A stretch of DNA of 64,000 nt from Rhizobium rhizogenes (lineage in GTDB: Bacteria > Pseudomonadota > Alphaproteobacteria > Rhizobiales > Rhizobiaceae): positions 186,001-250,000 of the forward strand of contig NZ_CP019701.2 of assembly GCF_002005205.3 (NCBI RefSeq), read 5' to 3'. Shown here one piece after another: positions 7,645 to 16,803 of the stretch. The stretch's first letter is position 1. Each line of letters begins with the position of its first letter. A model generated the notes under the pieces. That model did not search any database and was not told the DNA's origin. It worked only from the letters and a program-made list of their open reading frames with translations. Position numbers and translations under genes: made by a program.

Positions 7645-8144
7645 TCGATGACAAAGGTCCGGAACATGACCTTGGATACGCGCCCTTGCGAGCGCAGGTC
7701 AACTCGTTCCTGAATGTCATCCTTAAGATATTGAAAGCCGCGCGGCCCTTCCAGCTGCTGGAGGGAAACGGTGCGCACATAGGCCAGGATATCCTGGTGG
7801 ATATCCTCCGCCAGCCCGACTTCCACCGGCCCCTTGAACATCAGCGCCACTTCCAGCCGCACCCAGTTCGTCGATGGGTAGGCGAGATTGGTGGTGATGG
7901 GATCGAGCTGCACGATACCGTTCGCTTCGGCGGAGATCTTCTCGATGCCCTCGGCGCCCTTGCCCTTTTCAGCCGAGGCGGCCGACGCGTGCGCTGCGGC
8001 TTCGGCGCCGGCGATCCTGGGGGCGATCATGCCGCCCACCAGCCAGCCGCCGCCCGCACCGAGCAGGGTGAGGATGGCAATGCCTGCGATGGTCATGACC
8101 AGAGGGGAGGATTTCTTCTTGCCCTCTGCCTGTTCGTTTTCCAT
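7641..8144 (-). CDS. fliL: Flagellar basal body-associated protein FliL
   Basis: Single-pass inner-membrane protein that sits around the stator and supports torque. 167 residues: charged cytoplasmic N-terminus (ENEQAEGKKKSS), one membrane helix at about 15-38 (TIAGIAILTLLGAGGGWLVG), an Ala-rich linker, and a periplasmic domain from about residue 75 with the FliL signature ending in FRTFVIE. It overlaps fliP by 4 bp. Confidence 0.94.
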   Translation of the reverse strand: MENEQAEGKKKSSPLVMTIAGIAILTLLGAGGGWLVGGMIAPRIAGAEAAAHASAASAEKGKGAEGIEKISAEANGIVQLDPITTNLAYPSTNWVRLEVALMFKGPVEVGLAEDIHQDILAYVRTVSLQQLEGPRGFQYLKDDIQERVDLRSQGRVSKVMFRTFVIE

Positions 8145-8172
8145 GGCTCGGTCCCGTTCCCGTGTGCCGGCG

Positions 8173-8892
8173 TCAGAGTGGCGAGAACAGGTCGACGACC
8201 TGCTGCCCGACCGGGGGCTGCTGCACTTCCGTCAGACGGCCGCGGCCGCCATAGGAGATGCGCGCCTCGGCGATGCGTTCGTAGGAGATCATGTTCTGCG
8301 CATCGACATCCTGCGGCCGGACGATACCGCCGACGTTCAGGATGCGGATTTCGTGGTTGACGCGCACTTCCTGCGAACCGCTGATGATGAGGTTGCCGTT
8401 TTCGAGAATGCCGGTCACGACGGCGGCGACGAGCAGCGTCAGCTTTTCGGAACGCTTGGTCTTGCCCTTGGCCTGGGTGTCGGTATCGGAGCCGTATTTG
8501 ATGTTGGAATCCGCATCCGGCGTCCAGCCCAGAATCTGGGCCTTGGCCTTCCAGTTGAGACCGCTGGAATTGGTGCGGTTGCGCTCGGTCTCGTTGTCGA
8601 AATCGGCCTTGTCGTTGATCTGGATGTTGACGGTCAGGATGTCGCCGATGTTGAGCGCGCGCAGATCCTTGAACAAGGCACCCTGGCTGTCGCTCCACAG
8701 CGAGTAGCCGCTCGCCATATGTTTCGGCTGCTTGGGATACATGCCCATCTGCGGCGTCTGGCTGAACTGCAGACCGCTGCCGATCGGACTCATCGCGGGT
8801 GCGTTGCCGATTTCCTTCAGGGTCTGGTTGTTCTGGCAGCCTGCCAGGAGAGCGAGCGGCAGGAGGAGGGCCGGAAGACGACGCGTGCTCAT
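8173..8892 (-). CDS. flgH: Flagellar L-ring protein FlgH
   Basis: Outer-membrane lipoprotein forming the L ring that lets the rod pass the outer membrane. 239 residues with a lipobox LLAGC (lipidated Cys19), then GSLW-like SGYSLWSDSQGALFKD and the conserved GDILTVNIQINDKA. The C-terminal half has TGILENGNLIISGSQEVRVN. Its start overlaps the motE stop by ATGA. Part of the flgB-to-fliP unit. Confidence 0.95.
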   Translation of the reverse strand: MSTRRLPALLLPLALLAGCQNNQTLKEIGNAPAMSPIGSGLQFSQTPQMGMYPKQPKHMASGYSLWSDSQGALFKDLRALNIGDILTVNIQINDKADFDNETERNRTNSSGLNWKAKAQILGWTPDADSNIKYGSDTDTQAKGKTKRSEKLTLLVAAVVTGILENGNLIISGSQEVRVNHEIRILNVGGIVRPQDVDAQNMISYERIAEARISYGGRGRLTEVQQPPVGQQVVDLFSPL

Positions 8893-9425
8893 GAAGGATC
8901 CTTCGAAGTGTTTTTGTCGGTTGCCTGCGACATGATGCCGGCGACAGTGGCGGCTTTCTGCGCATCCATCTCGCTGAGGATGAGGCCGGATTGGCGCGGC
9001 GGCAGCTGCATGATGATGGCGGCCGCAATCTCCACATGCATCTTCTCGAGCTGGGGTGCGGCGGCATCCGGCTTCATCGTCTTGTAGACATCGACGAGAT
9101 TGGCTTTCGCCTGGGCGAGGAAATGTTCGCGGCGCGCCAGCCAGTCCTCATATTCCGCCTTGCGGTCCTCCAGCACGGAGATGCGCTCGTTGACGTCGGC
9201 CTGAAGCTTTTCAAGCTCCTGCTTCTGCATCAGGTAACGCTGGTCGCGGGCCGCATCGGCGATGTTGGTGCAGAATTTCTGGATTTCATCCTGCGTGCTG
9301 AGTTCGGAGACCACGTTCTGCTGGCTTTCGGCGCCGGCCGCGGGCAGCAGGAACAGCAGCGAGGCGACGGCCGCGAAGCGGACGAGGCCATTCGAAAGCG
9401 GATTTTTGATCTGATGTTCCATCAT
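8889..9425 (-). CDS. motE: MotE, MotC chaperone (MgtE-N-like)
   Basis: Periplasmic protein of 178 residues with a signal peptide (about 1-32, ending PAAGAES). It has a long coiled coil at about 60-115 (KQELEKLQADVNERISVLED) and a C-terminal MgtE-N-like segment (IIMQLPPRQSGLILSEMDAQ). In Sinorhizobium, MotE is described as needed for folding and stability of the periplasmic motor protein MotC, whose gene is also in this window. It overlaps both flgH and flgI by ATGA, consistent with coupled translation. Function is by family resemblance. Confidence 0.85.
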   Translation of the reverse strand: MMEHQIKNPLSNGLVRFAAVASLLFLLPAAGAESQQNVVSELSTQDEIQKFCTNIADAARDQRYLMQKQELEKLQADVNERISVLEDRKAEYEDWLARREHFLAQAKANLVDVYKTMKPDAAAPQLEKMHVEIAAAIIMQLPPRQSGLILSEMDAQKAATVAGIMSQATDKNTSKDPS

Positions 9426-10543
9426 TGCAGCACGAGCTCCGCCTGAAGGGCACCGGCGGATTTGATGCCTTGCAGAATGGCGATGATGCCGTCCGCCTTG
9501 AGCCCGATGCTGTTGAGACCGGCAACCAGCGTACGAAGGTCAGGCCCTTCGACGATGGCGACCTTGCTGCCTTCCTGCATGGCCATGATGTCGGTCTGTG
9601 GCTGTACGGCCGTCTGGCCGCGCGAGAAGGGAGCCGGCTGGATGACCTGCGGCGATTCCGTCACCTGCACGGTCAGCGTGCCGTAGCTGACGGCGACGCG
9701 GGAAATACGCACATCCGCGCCGATGACGATGGTGCCGGTGCGCTCATTGATCACGACCTTGGCGGGCGTATCCGTTTCCACCGTCAGGTTCTCGATTTCC
9801 GCCATCAGCCGGGTCAGATCCGCGGTGCGGGGCTTCTGCACCGCGATTTCCTGCGAATCGCGCGGTTCGGCGATCGGGTCGCCATAACGGGCGCGGGCAA
9901 AGGCATTGACGACGTCGGCGACGCGCACCGCGGTCGAAAAGTCCGGATTGCGCAGTTGAAGGACCAGATTGACCGAATCCTTGAACTTGGACGGCAGCTC
10001 ACGCTCGATGATCGCGCCGTTCGGCACGCGTGCCGAGGTGGTCACGCCCTGCGTCAGCGTTGCCGCGTCGCCCTGCGCCGAAAAGCCGTTGACGATCAGC
10101 GCACCCTGCGCGACCGCATAGATCTGCCCGTCCGCACCGGAAAGCGAGGTCATGATGAGGGTACCGCCGCGCAGCGACGTGGCATCGCCGAGCGAGCTGA
10201 CCGTCACGTCGACACGGCTGCCGGGGCTGGCAAACGGCGGCAGATTGGCCGTCACCATGACAGCCGCGATGTTCTTGGCGTTCGACTGGCCGCCCTGCGT
10301 GGTGATGCCGAGGTTCTGCAGCATGGCGCGCATGGATTGTTCGGTGAACGGCGAGGAACGCAGGCTGTCGCCCGTACCCTGCAGGCCGACCACGAGGCCG
10401 TAGCCGATCAGCTGGTTGTCACGCCCCGCCTGCAGCGATGCGATGTCCTTGATGCGGGACGTATCGGCATGGGCTGCGGAGACGGAAAGGAAAGGCTGCG
10501 CCGAAAACAGGATGGCCGCTGCTATGATACGAAGCAATCTCAT
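9422..10543 (-). CDS. flgI: Flagellar P-ring protein FlgI
   Basis: Periplasmic protein that assembles into the P ring around the distal rod. 373 residues from the ATG that overlaps the flgA stop codon by ATGA. The signal peptide is about 1-26 (ILFSAQPFLSVSAAHADTSR), followed by the family signature RIKDIASLQAGRDNQLIGYG and VVGLQGTGDSLRSSPFT. It ends LQGIKSAGALQAELVLQ as usual for FlgI. A longer in-frame reading upstream would overlap flgA entirely and has no family similarity. FlgA encoded just before is its assembly chaperone. Confidence 0.95.
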   Translation of the reverse strand: MRLLRIIAAAILFSAQPFLSVSAAHADTSRIKDIASLQAGRDNQLIGYGLVVGLQGTGDSLRSSPFTEQSMRAMLQNLGITTQGGQSNAKNIAAVMVTANLPPFASPGSRVDVTVSSLGDATSLRGGTLIMTSLSGADGQIYAVAQGALIVNGFSAQGDAATLTQGVTTSARVPNGAIIERELPSKFKDSVNLVLQLRNPDFSTAVRVADVVNAFARARYGDPIAEPRDSQEIAVQKPRTADLTRLMAEIENLTVETDTPAKVVINERTGTIVIGADVRISRVAVSYGTLTVQVTESPQVIQPAPFSRGQTAVQPQTDIMAMQEGSKVAIVEGPDLRTLVAGLNSIGLKADGIIAILQGIKSAGALQAELVLQ

Positions 10544-11028
10544 TTCGCCATCACCTGAATGGTTCCGTCCTTCATGACCGTGCCGTTGACGATGACGCCG
10601 GAATCGATGTTGCGCACGCGGACCACCTCGCCGAGTGAACCGTCGGTCATCGGCGTTCCCGACGCCATCAGCGTCATGTTGCCGATGGTGAAGACGAGTT
10701 TGACATTGGTGCCGCGGACCACCAGCGAGGGTTCGCGCAGTGCCGCAATGGGTATCGTGCGTCCGGGAAGCAGCGTCTGCTTGGAGATCATGCCTTCGAC
10801 TTCGCTGATATCGCTCGCATAACCTGAGGAAATATTGGGATTGGTCACTTCCACCGGTTTGACCTGTTCGGGCGTGATCGTCTCGCCCGGATAGATGGTG
10901 CGGGTGGGAACCAGCGCCATCGGCGCCTGGGCGAGAGCGGGCGTCAGGACGCCCAGTGAAAAGGCAGACGCAAGGCATATACGGACGAGCGCCGTTCTGC
11001 TGCTGCTATGTTTCCGGCCAAACCTCAT
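10540..11028 (-). CDS. flgA: P-ring assembly chaperone FlgA
   Basis: Periplasmic chaperone for P-ring formation. 162 residues with a signal peptide (about 1-34, ending PALAQAP) and an SAF-type domain: PTRTIYPGETITPEQVKPVE, then LLPGRTIPIAALREPSLVVRG. The C-terminal part has VRVRNIDSGVIVNGTVMKDG, typical of FlgA. Shorter than the enterobacterial protein. Lies between flgG and flgI, overlapping flgI by 4 bp. Confidence 0.93.
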   Translation of the reverse strand: MRFGRKHSSSRTALVRICLASAFSLGVLTPALAQAPMALVPTRTIYPGETITPEQVKPVEVTNPNISSGYASDISEVEGMISKQTLLPGRTIPIAALREPSLVVRGTNVKLVFTIGNMTLMASGTPMTDGSLGEVVRVRNIDSGVIVNGTVMKDGTIQVMAK

Positions 11029-11048
11029 GTTCGCCTGCCTTTCCGTTC

Positions 11049-11837
11049 TTACTTCAGGTTCTTGCTGACAATCGAAGCCATTTCGTCAGCGGTGGTGATG
11101 ACCTTGGAATTCATCTCATAGGCGCGCTGCGCCGTGATCAGGTCGGTGATTTCCTTGACGGCGTCGACGTTCGAGCCTTCGAGGTAGGACTGCTTGATGT
11201 AGCCGTAGCTCGGATCATCGGGCACACCGATCACCGCGTCGCCGGAAGCCGGCGTCTGGGCGAAGAGATTGTCGCCGAGCGGCTTGAGGCCCGCTTCGTT
11301 GGCGAAGTTGGCGATGGTCAGCTGGCCAAGCTCGGTAAAGTCCGCGGCATTGCCGATGCGGGCCGTCACCTGACCCGTGCGGGTAATGGTGATGTCCTGC
11401 GCATCGGTCGGGATATTGATGTTGGGGATGACATTGTAACCATCCACCGTCACCAGATTGCCGTCGGCATTCTTGTTGAAGGCGCCGGCGCGGCTGTAGA
11501 GGGTCGAACCGTCAGCCGCCTCGATCTGGAACCAGCCCTGTCCGATGATCGCGACGTCCAGCTTGTTGCCGGTCTCGATCAGGTTGCCCTGGGTATGGAT
11601 GTTACGCACGGCCGACGTCTGCACGCCGAGGCCGATATTGGCGCCTTCCGGCACGATCGCCTGGTTGGCGCGGTTCGGCACGCCCTGCATGCGCTCGGTC
11701 TGGTAGAGAAGGTCGGTGAACTCCGCACGCGCGCGCTTGTAGCCGGTGGTGTTGATATTGGCGATGTTGTTGGCGATGACTTCCAGATTGGTCTGCTGGG
11801 CGTCCATACCGGTGGCAGCGATGGCAAGAGCTCTCAT
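11049..11837 (-). CDS. flgG: Flagellar distal rod protein FlgG
   Basis: Forms the distal rod, exported by the flagellar apparatus. 262 residues, normal for FlgG. It starts [20 protein letters not shown] and has the rod/hook N-terminal motif [19 protein letters not shown]. The C-terminal motif is [20 protein letters not shown], ending [10 protein letters not shown]. Gap of 18 bp from fliE upstream. Confidence 0.96.
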   Translation of the reverse strand: MRALAIAATGMDAQQTNLEVIANNIANINTTGYKRARAEFTDLLYQTERMQGVPNRANQAIVPEGANIGLGVQTSAVRNIHTQGNLIETGNKLDVAIIGQGWFQIEAADGSTLYSRAGAFNKNADGNLVTVDGYNVIPNINIPTDAQDITITRTGQVTARIGNAADFTELGQLTIANFANEAGLKPLGDNLFAQTPASGDAVIGVPDDPSYGYIKQSYLEGSNVDAVKEITDLITAQRAYEMNSKVITTADEMASIVSKNLK

Positions 11838-11855
11838 GTCAATATTCCTGCTGGG

Positions 11856-12191
11856 CTAGATCTGCATCTTGGTAATGTCGAGATAGGCCGACACGATCTT
11901 GTCGCGCAGCGCGATGGCGGTCTGCAGCGACTGCTCGGCCGAAAGCACGGCATCGACCACTTCACGCGTGTTCGCCTTGCCCTGAATGCCTTCGAAAGAT
12001 GCCACTTCCGCTTTTTTCAGGCTGTTCATCGCATCGACGGACATGTTGCCGAGAACGCTGGCGAAACTTGCGCCCGTCTGCTGGGCAGGCGTTGTCTGCT
12101 CACTGCCAAAAACGCTTTCCGTCAGAGAGGAAATGCCGCTTGCGCCGCGGGTGAGCGAGAGGGAACTGACTTGCTTGATACCGTCGATCAT
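11856..12191 (-). CDS. fliE: Flagellar hook-basal body protein FliE
   Basis: Small rod-base protein joining the MS ring and the rod. 111 residues with the family C-terminal half ([20 protein letters not shown], then [13 protein letters not shown]). The N-terminal 50 residues are Ser/Thr-rich and disordered-looking. Start overlaps the flgC stop by ATGA. Confidence 0.93.
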   Translation of the reverse strand: MIDGIKQVSSLSLTRGASGISSLTESVFGSEQTTPAQQTGASFASVLGNMSVDAMNSLKKAEVASFEGIQGKANTREVVDAVLSAEQSLQTAIALRDKIVSAYLDITKMQI

Positions 12192-12607
12192 TGCGATGCC
12201 TTCAGAAGGTCGATGGTGGAGGCGACGAGGTCGCGTGTCTGGCGGATGACCTGAAGATTGGCGTCGTAGCTGCGGTTTGCTTCGCGCATGTCGGCCATTT
12301 CGATCAGGATGTTGACGTTCGGCATCTTCACCATGCCGTTGCTATCGGCGGCCGGGTTGCCGGGGTCGTATTCATTGATGAAATCACCACGGTCGACGCC
12401 GAGTTTCTTCACCGTCACGCGCTCCACACCGCTGACGCGGTCGAGTTCCGAACCGAAAGTGACGGTCTTGCGGCGATAGGGATCGGCGCCGGGCGTATCG
12501 CCGGTCGATCGGGCGTTGGCGATGTTTTCGGAGACGATGCGCAGCCGGGTGGACTGCACTTCCAGGCCGCTGCCGGCGATCTTGCTCGCCGCACTCAAGG
12601 GATCCAT
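12188..12607 (-). CDS. flgC: Flagellar proximal rod protein FlgC
   Basis: Proximal rod subunit, 139 residues. N-terminal rod motif [20 protein letters not shown] and C-terminal [20 protein letters not shown] are both clear. Lies 3 bp after flgB and overlaps fliE by 4 bp. Confidence 0.95.
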   Translation of the reverse strand: MDPLSAASKIAGSGLEVQSTRLRIVSENIANARSTGDTPGADPYRRKTVTFGSELDRVSGVERVTVKKLGVDRGDFINEYDPGNPAADSNGMVKMPNVNILIEMADMREANRSYDANLQVIRQTRDLVASTIDLLKASQ

Positions 12608-12610
12608 GGC

Positions 12611-13003
12611 TTACCTCTTAACCGTCATCAGCATCATGCGATGGAAGGATTTGACGAGATTGGCGTTCAGGTCGTACTGCCGCTTGATCTCGCCGGTCTT
12701 GGTCATTTCTTCCGCAAGCGCGACCGAATTGCCCGACTCCTGCATGCCGATCTCGTTGTTGACCGGGTTGTCACGCACCGCGATATTTTCGCTGAGGGCG
12801 CTCGCGCCGAAATGGGCGGGATGGGTCTTCGCCATGCCAACCTGCTGGCTGGTGGCCTGCATGACCGCTTCGAAGGGGCTGACATCCTTGGCGTGGAACT
12901 TGGGTGTGTTGGCGTTGGCGATGTTGGTCGCCACGACTTCCTGCCGCACGCTCAGCCATTCCGCTTGGCGGGATGCCAGATCGAACAGTTGAATCGGTTG
13001 CAT
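12611..13003 (-). CDS. flgB: Flagellar proximal rod protein FlgB
   Basis: Proximal rod subunit, 130 residues, starting MQPIQLFDLASRQAEWLS. The rod motif ATNIANANTPKFHAKDV is present. I chose the ATG preceded by GGAG with a 6-nt gap; an ATG four codons upstream is also open but lies in the ribosome binding site. First gene of the operon flgB-flgC-fliE-flgG-flgA-flgI-motE-flgH-fliL-fliP. A CGCAAGA-N8-GTAG promoter-like motif lies 29 nt upstream. Confidence 0.94.
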   Translation of the reverse strand: MQPIQLFDLASRQAEWLSVRQEVVATNIANANTPKFHAKDVSPFEAVMQATSQQVGMAKTHPAHFGASALSENIAVRDNPVNNEIGMQESGNSVALAEEMTKTGEIKRQYDLNANLVKSFHRMMLMTVKR

Positions 13004-13031
13004 AGACTTCTCCATCTCGTATGGCCCGAAC

Positions 13032-13050
13032 CTACGGGGCTAATCTTGCG
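13032..13050 (-). promoter_or_regulatory. Promoter-like motif before flgB
   Basis: On the minus strand CGCAAGA, 8 bases, GTAG. The same spacing and core occur before motA, flgE and flhA. A second CGCAAGT copy lies just upstream (13055-13061). The remaining bases to the lysE-type gene (13062-13313) hold no gene I can support, except presumably that gene's own promoter. Confidence 0.45.
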
Positions 13051-13313
13051 TCAGACTTGCGAAGAGGGACGAAGGCGATGGCAAGGGCAGGAAGCGGGAG
13101 GAAAAATGGCCTGCCGGAAACCAAAAAAAGGGAAACCTCAATCGACACCGCACCCGAAGCCCCTGGGGTGAACGCTTAAATTCCGAGGTCATGCCGGCCC
13201 AGGGTGGAAACTCACAGGCATGGGGCGAGGTGCTTGCTGAAGCAGCTTTATATCTCGCCTTGGAGACAGTCCGGTGCTATCGCTACGGTAGAGGGAAATG
13301 GAGGAGAGCAATC

Positions 13314-13964
13314 ATGGATTTGGTAATTCCCAGCGCAGCCAATCTCGGCCTGTTCGTCAGCGCCACGCTGGTGCTGCTTCTTGTGCCGGGCCCGGCAGTC
13401 CTTTACATCTTTGCGCGCTCGGTCGAGCAGGGCCGTTCTGCCGGCCTCGTTTCAATCCTTGGCATTCATACCGCCACACTTGTTCACGTCGTCGCCGCCG
13501 CTGTCGGGCTCTCGGCGCTTTTGGCATCGTCAGCGCTTGCCTTCAGCGTGGTGAAATATGCGGGCGCGGCCTATCTGATCTGGCTTGGCCTCAAGAAGCT
13601 CCTCGGGTCGTCGGACATTCCCGACGTCGAGGGCGGTTTACCGAAGCGAAGCGGCATGCGCATCTTTCGTGAGGGCTTCATCGTCAATCTCCTCAATCCG
13701 AAGACCGCATTGTTCTTTCTGGCTTTCCTGCCGCAGTTCGTTGAGGTCGATCGTGGCCATATGGCAATGCAGATCGCCTTTCTCGGAATTCTCTACACGG
13801 TGATTGGTGTTCTGACGGATTGCACCTACGCACTTGCTGCCGGTACGGCCGGCAACTGGCTGAAGCGCAGTCCCGCCTATTTGAAGGCCGAACGCTGGGT
13901 TAGCGGCTTCGTTTATATCGGCCTTGGCCTGACGGCCGCTTTTGCGGGCAATCAGAAGAAGTAG
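13314..13964 (+). CDS. RhtB/LysE-family exporter
   Basis: A 216-residue inner-membrane protein with about six hydrophobic segments. Family motif VPGPAVLYIFARSVEQGRSA at about 24-43 and the NLLNPKTALFFLAFLPQFV motif at about 126-144 identify the LysE/RhtB superfamily. Members export amino acids such as threonine, homoserine lactone or leucine; the substrate cannot be told here. The start was chosen for the GGAGGAGAG ribosome binding site; longer readings lack one. It is the only plus-strand gene among minus-strand flagellar genes and seems unrelated to motility. Confidence 0.88.
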   Translation: MDLVIPSAANLGLFVSATLVLLLVPGPAVLYIFARSVEQGRSAGLVSILGIHTATLVHVVAAAVGLSALLASSALAFSVVKYAGAAYLIWLGLKKLLGSSDIPDVEGGLPKRSGMRIFREGFIVNLLNPKTALFFLAFLPQFVEVDRGHMAMQIAFLGILYTVIGVLTDCTYALAAGTAGNWLKRSPAYLKAERWVSGFVYIGLGLTAAFAGNQKK

Positions 13965-13992
13965 ATCGCCTGACGTCGTTTGAGACGTTTGC

Positions 13993-14020
13993 GGCCCCCC
14001 GGATCCGGCCCTGGGGGGTG
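13993..14020. terminator. Possible bidirectional terminator
   Basis: CCCCCC / GGGGGG stem with a 12-nt GC-rich loop, between two convergent genes (the exporter and the minus-strand accessory gene). No clean T run follows, so the call is weak. Confidence 0.35.
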
Positions 14021-14085
14021 CCACTTTTCGTATGCCGAGTTTTCAGCGAAATTCGATGATGACCTCAGGCCCGAGGTCGATCTGA

Positions 14086-14646
14086 CTACTTTTCCGGATA
14101 ATAGGTCTTGCCGGAAGAAGTCTCGATCAGCCATTCGCCGTTACGCTGCTCGATCTTCGTCAGCTGCGCATTGTCAGGCAATGTGGAGCCGACCCGCACC
14201 ATATACATGCCCGATCCGTCCTCGATCAGTGCGCGGCCGTTGGAAACATGCAGCAGACGGAAAGAGGTCTGGCCCGGGAAAGGCTGGTCTTCAAGCCCGG
14301 CTGCCAGATTGTTCTGCTTTTCCTTGCCGCTGGCATTGACTGTCGCCGTGGTCAGCATGTCGGGCATTTCGGCCGGCGGCATGTCTTCCTTGTTGCGGTT
14401 GGTCATGGCCATGGGCGAGACGCTGAAGACTTCCCTCGGGCCGGTATGGGGCAGATCGCGGGTGCGGTCGCCGCCGGCAACCTTCATGCCGAACTTGTCC
14501 TCGTTGAAGAACACATACCAGGGAAAAAAGGCGGCAGCTGCGGCAAGCCCTATACCTGTCCATGCCAGAATACGGTCGGGCGTGAAGAAGGGAGGCTGCG
14601 ACCGGGTGTCTTCGACGGCGCCATTGTCGATCTGTTTCTTTTTCAC
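14086..14646 (-). CDS. Flagellar-cluster protein of unknown function, one membrane helix
   Basis: 186 residues with one hydrophobic segment near 26-48 (ILAWTGIGLAAAAAFFPWYV) and an N-terminal charged tail (MKKKQIDNGAVEDTR). There is a Pro/Met-rich linker, then a C-terminal domain at about 125-186 (FRLLHVSNGRALIEDGSGMY, ending SSGKTYYPEK) that looks like a small beta-barrel. The topology suggests a periplasmic C-terminal domain. It follows fliI by 3 bp and is the last gene of the minus-strand block, so a flagellar role is likely but the function is not known. Confidence 0.72.
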   Translation of the reverse strand: MKKKQIDNGAVEDTRSQPPFFTPDRILAWTGIGLAAAAAFFPWYVFFNEDKFGMKVAGGDRTRDLPHTGPREVFSVSPMAMTNRNKEDMPPAEMPDMLTTATVNASGKEKQNNLAAGLEDQPFPGQTSFRLLHVSNGRALIEDGSGMYMVRVGSTLPDNAQLTKIEQRNGEWLIETSSGKTYYPEK

Positions 14647-14649
14647 GGG

Positions 14650-16056
14650 TCAGCCTCTCATTCTCGGGTTCACCTGCGGCTGATTGTTCGGCACACCACC
14701 GCGCAACGCGGTTGCCAGATCGGCATAGGCGTCCTGCGCTGCCGGTTCGCTCGGAAGCTGTTTCAGAGTCTCATAAATGATCGGGACCTGCTTTACCGCC
14801 ATGTCGAGATCGGGATCGGTGCCGGGCCGATAACCGCCGATGAGGCGCAGATCGCGTGTTTCCTCGAAACGATGCACCAGCGCCTTCAGGCGCGAGACCA
14901 GCTTTTCCTGATCCGGCGTCCACGCCTTCTTGGCGAGACGAGAGATGGAGGCAAGCGGATTGATCGGCGGATAACGACCCTCTTCGGCAAGGCTGCGGTC
15001 GAGCACGATATGGCCATCGAGAATGCCGCGCGTCGAATCGGCAATCGGATCGTTGTGATTGTCGCCGTCCACCAGAATGGAGACGATGGCGGTGATGGTG
15101 CCGGTGCCTTCCGCGCCGGGACCCGCCCGCTCCAGAAGGCGCGGCAGTTCGGTGAAGACCGAGGCCGGATAGCCGCGCGCCACCGGCGGCTCGCCCGAGG
15201 CGACGGCCACTTCGCGGATCGCATGGGCAAAGCGCGTCACGCTGTCGATGATGAGAAGAACATTGTCGCCCTGATCGCGAAAATGTTCGGCAATGGTGAC
15301 CGCGGAAAGCGGCGCCATCTTGCGCAGCATTGGGCTTTCATCGCTGGTGGCGACAACGGCGATGGACTTGCTCATGTTTTCGCCCATCGTGTCTTCGATG
15401 AATTCGCGCACTTCGCGTCCGCGTTCGCCGACCAGCGCAATCACCACCTTGTCGAAGGCGTCGGCCTTGGCGAGCATCGACAGCAGCGTGGATTTGCCCA
15501 CACCGGAGCCGGCAAAAATGCCAAGACGCTGCCCGAGGCACAAAGGCGAGAAGATATCGATTGCCCGCACGCCGGTCTTGAAAGGCGTCTCCACCCGCTT
15601 GCGCGTCATTGACGGCGGCGCATTGTTGGAGATCGAACGGCGCTCGGTGCCGGAGGCAAGCGGGCCCTGACCATCGATGGGTTCGCCAAGGGCGTTGATG
15701 GTACGTCCGCACCAGCTGTCATCGGGCGCGACGCGGAAAGCGCCCTTGCGAATGACTGTGTCGTGGATGCCGATCGGTTCGCCCGGCTCGATCGGGCAAA
15801 CATAGCAGATATCGGGTTCGACACGCACAACTTCACCGAGATGGATGCCGGTCGCGCTGCGATGGGCGACGAATTCACCAAGCCTGACGTGCCGCGAAAG
15901 GCCGGAGACCGTATAGTGTCCGGCGGCAATGGTGCGCACGTGCCCGCCCGGCGCCACCGAAAATTCCGGATCGGCATAATGCCCGGCAAGGCTCGCCAGC
16001 TGCGCGAGCTTCGGTGAAATGGCGTCGGCCGAGAGCATGGATTCCGGCATTGTCAT
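14650..16056 (-). CDS. fliI: Flagellum-specific ATPase FliI
   Basis: Cytoplasmic hexameric ATPase of the flagellar type III export system, homologous to the F1 beta subunit. 468 residues, with Walker A GSGVGKST near residue 185, GERGREVREF, and Walker B LLIIDSVTRFA. The catalytic-loop region has ARGYPASVFTELPRLLERAG, typical of FliI. The start is uncertain by one codon (GTG directly before ATG); the ATG gives the better 8-nt gap from GAGGA. Its usual partners FliH and FliJ are probably encoded elsewhere in the island. Confidence 0.96.
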   Translation of the reverse strand: MTMPESMLSADAISPKLAQLASLAGHYADPEFSVAPGGHVRTIAAGHYTVSGLSRHVRLGEFVAHRSATGIHLGEVVRVEPDICYVCPIEPGEPIGIHDTVIRKGAFRVAPDDSWCGRTINALGEPIDGQGPLASGTERRSISNNAPPSMTRKRVETPFKTGVRAIDIFSPLCLGQRLGIFAGSGVGKSTLLSMLAKADAFDKVVIALVGERGREVREFIEDTMGENMSKSIAVVATSDESPMLRKMAPLSAVTIAEHFRDQGDNVLLIIDSVTRFAHAIREVAVASGEPPVARGYPASVFTELPRLLERAGPGAEGTGTITAIVSILVDGDNHNDPIADSTRGILDGHIVLDRSLAEEGRYPPINPLASISRLAKKAWTPDQEKLVSRLKALVHRFEETRDLRLIGGYRPGTDPDLDMAVKQVPIIYETLKQLPSEPAAQDAYADLATALRGGVPNNQPQVNPRMRG

Positions 16057-16067
16057 CACTCAGTTCC

Positions 16068-16802
16068 TCAACGCGCGCCGCCAAGCGTCTTGATGCCTTC
16101 GCCGAAGGTCGATTCGGTGTCGCGCATCAGCGAGGAAATGCTCTCGAAGGCCCGGTTGACCTGGATGAGCTGCGTCATCTGGGAAATGCCGTTGACATTC
16201 GACTGTTCGAGATAACCCTGAACGACGCCGACCTCATGATTGTTGACGACCGGAACCGGCTGCGCCACGGGCTTCACACCACTGTTGGGATGACGCAGGA
16301 AGCCTTGCGAGAAATCCGCCTGGAAGATGCCGAGGGTAGCGACGATGTTTTCGTTCTGCCTGATCGCACCGTCGAGACCAACGGTTATCGGGCCGCCATT
16401 CGGATTGAGCTGGATCGGACCGCCGCCGGCATCGAGAACGGGATAACCGCTCGAAGAGATGAGCGCGCCATCCGGGCGCATGGTGAAACGGCCGTCGCGG
16501 GTCAATATCTGACCGTCCGGCGTATCCAGCGAGAACCAGGCATCGCCCTTGATGGCGAAATCGAAGGAATTGCCGGTCTGCTCGAAAGCGCCCTGGCGGG
16601 TGGAGAGATAGTCGTTGCCCTGTGAGACGAAGGCCACCCGGGCATTCATGTCATTGTGGTTCTTGGCGACCATTTCGTCGAATTTCACTTCGGAGCCGCG
16701 GAAGCCGACCGTGTTCACATTCGCCATATTGTCGGAAATGGTGGTGAGACGACGCTCCAGCGCGATCTGCGAGGAAAGGGCGACGTATAGTCCGGATTGC
16801 AT
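16068..16802 (-). CDS. flgF: Flagellar proximal rod protein FlgF
   Basis: Rod protein, 244 residues, normal for FlgF. N-terminal ALERRLTTISDNMANVNTVG and C-terminal QSNVNGISQMTQLIQVNRAF are the rod/hook family motifs. Start has GGAGG 8 nt upstream. It lies 1 bp after the DUF1217 gene and upstream of fliI. Confidence 0.94.
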   Translation of the reverse strand: MQSGLYVALSSQIALERRLTTISDNMANVNTVGFRGSEVKFDEMVAKNHNDMNARVAFVSQGNDYLSTRQGAFEQTGNSFDFAIKGDAWFSLDTPDGQILTRDGRFTMRPDGALISSSGYPVLDAGGGPIQLNPNGGPITVGLDGAIRQNENIVATLGIFQADFSQGFLRHPNSGVKPVAQPVPVVNNHEVGVVQGYLEQSNVNGISQMTQLIQVNRAFESISSLMRDTESTFGEGIKTLGGAR

Positions 16803-16803
16803 A

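Noticed and set aside
13191..13313. Longer N-terminus for the LysE-type exporter
   Set aside because: The extra 41 residues are not membrane-like, and the internal ATG has a strong GGAGGAGAG site at the point where family similarity begins.
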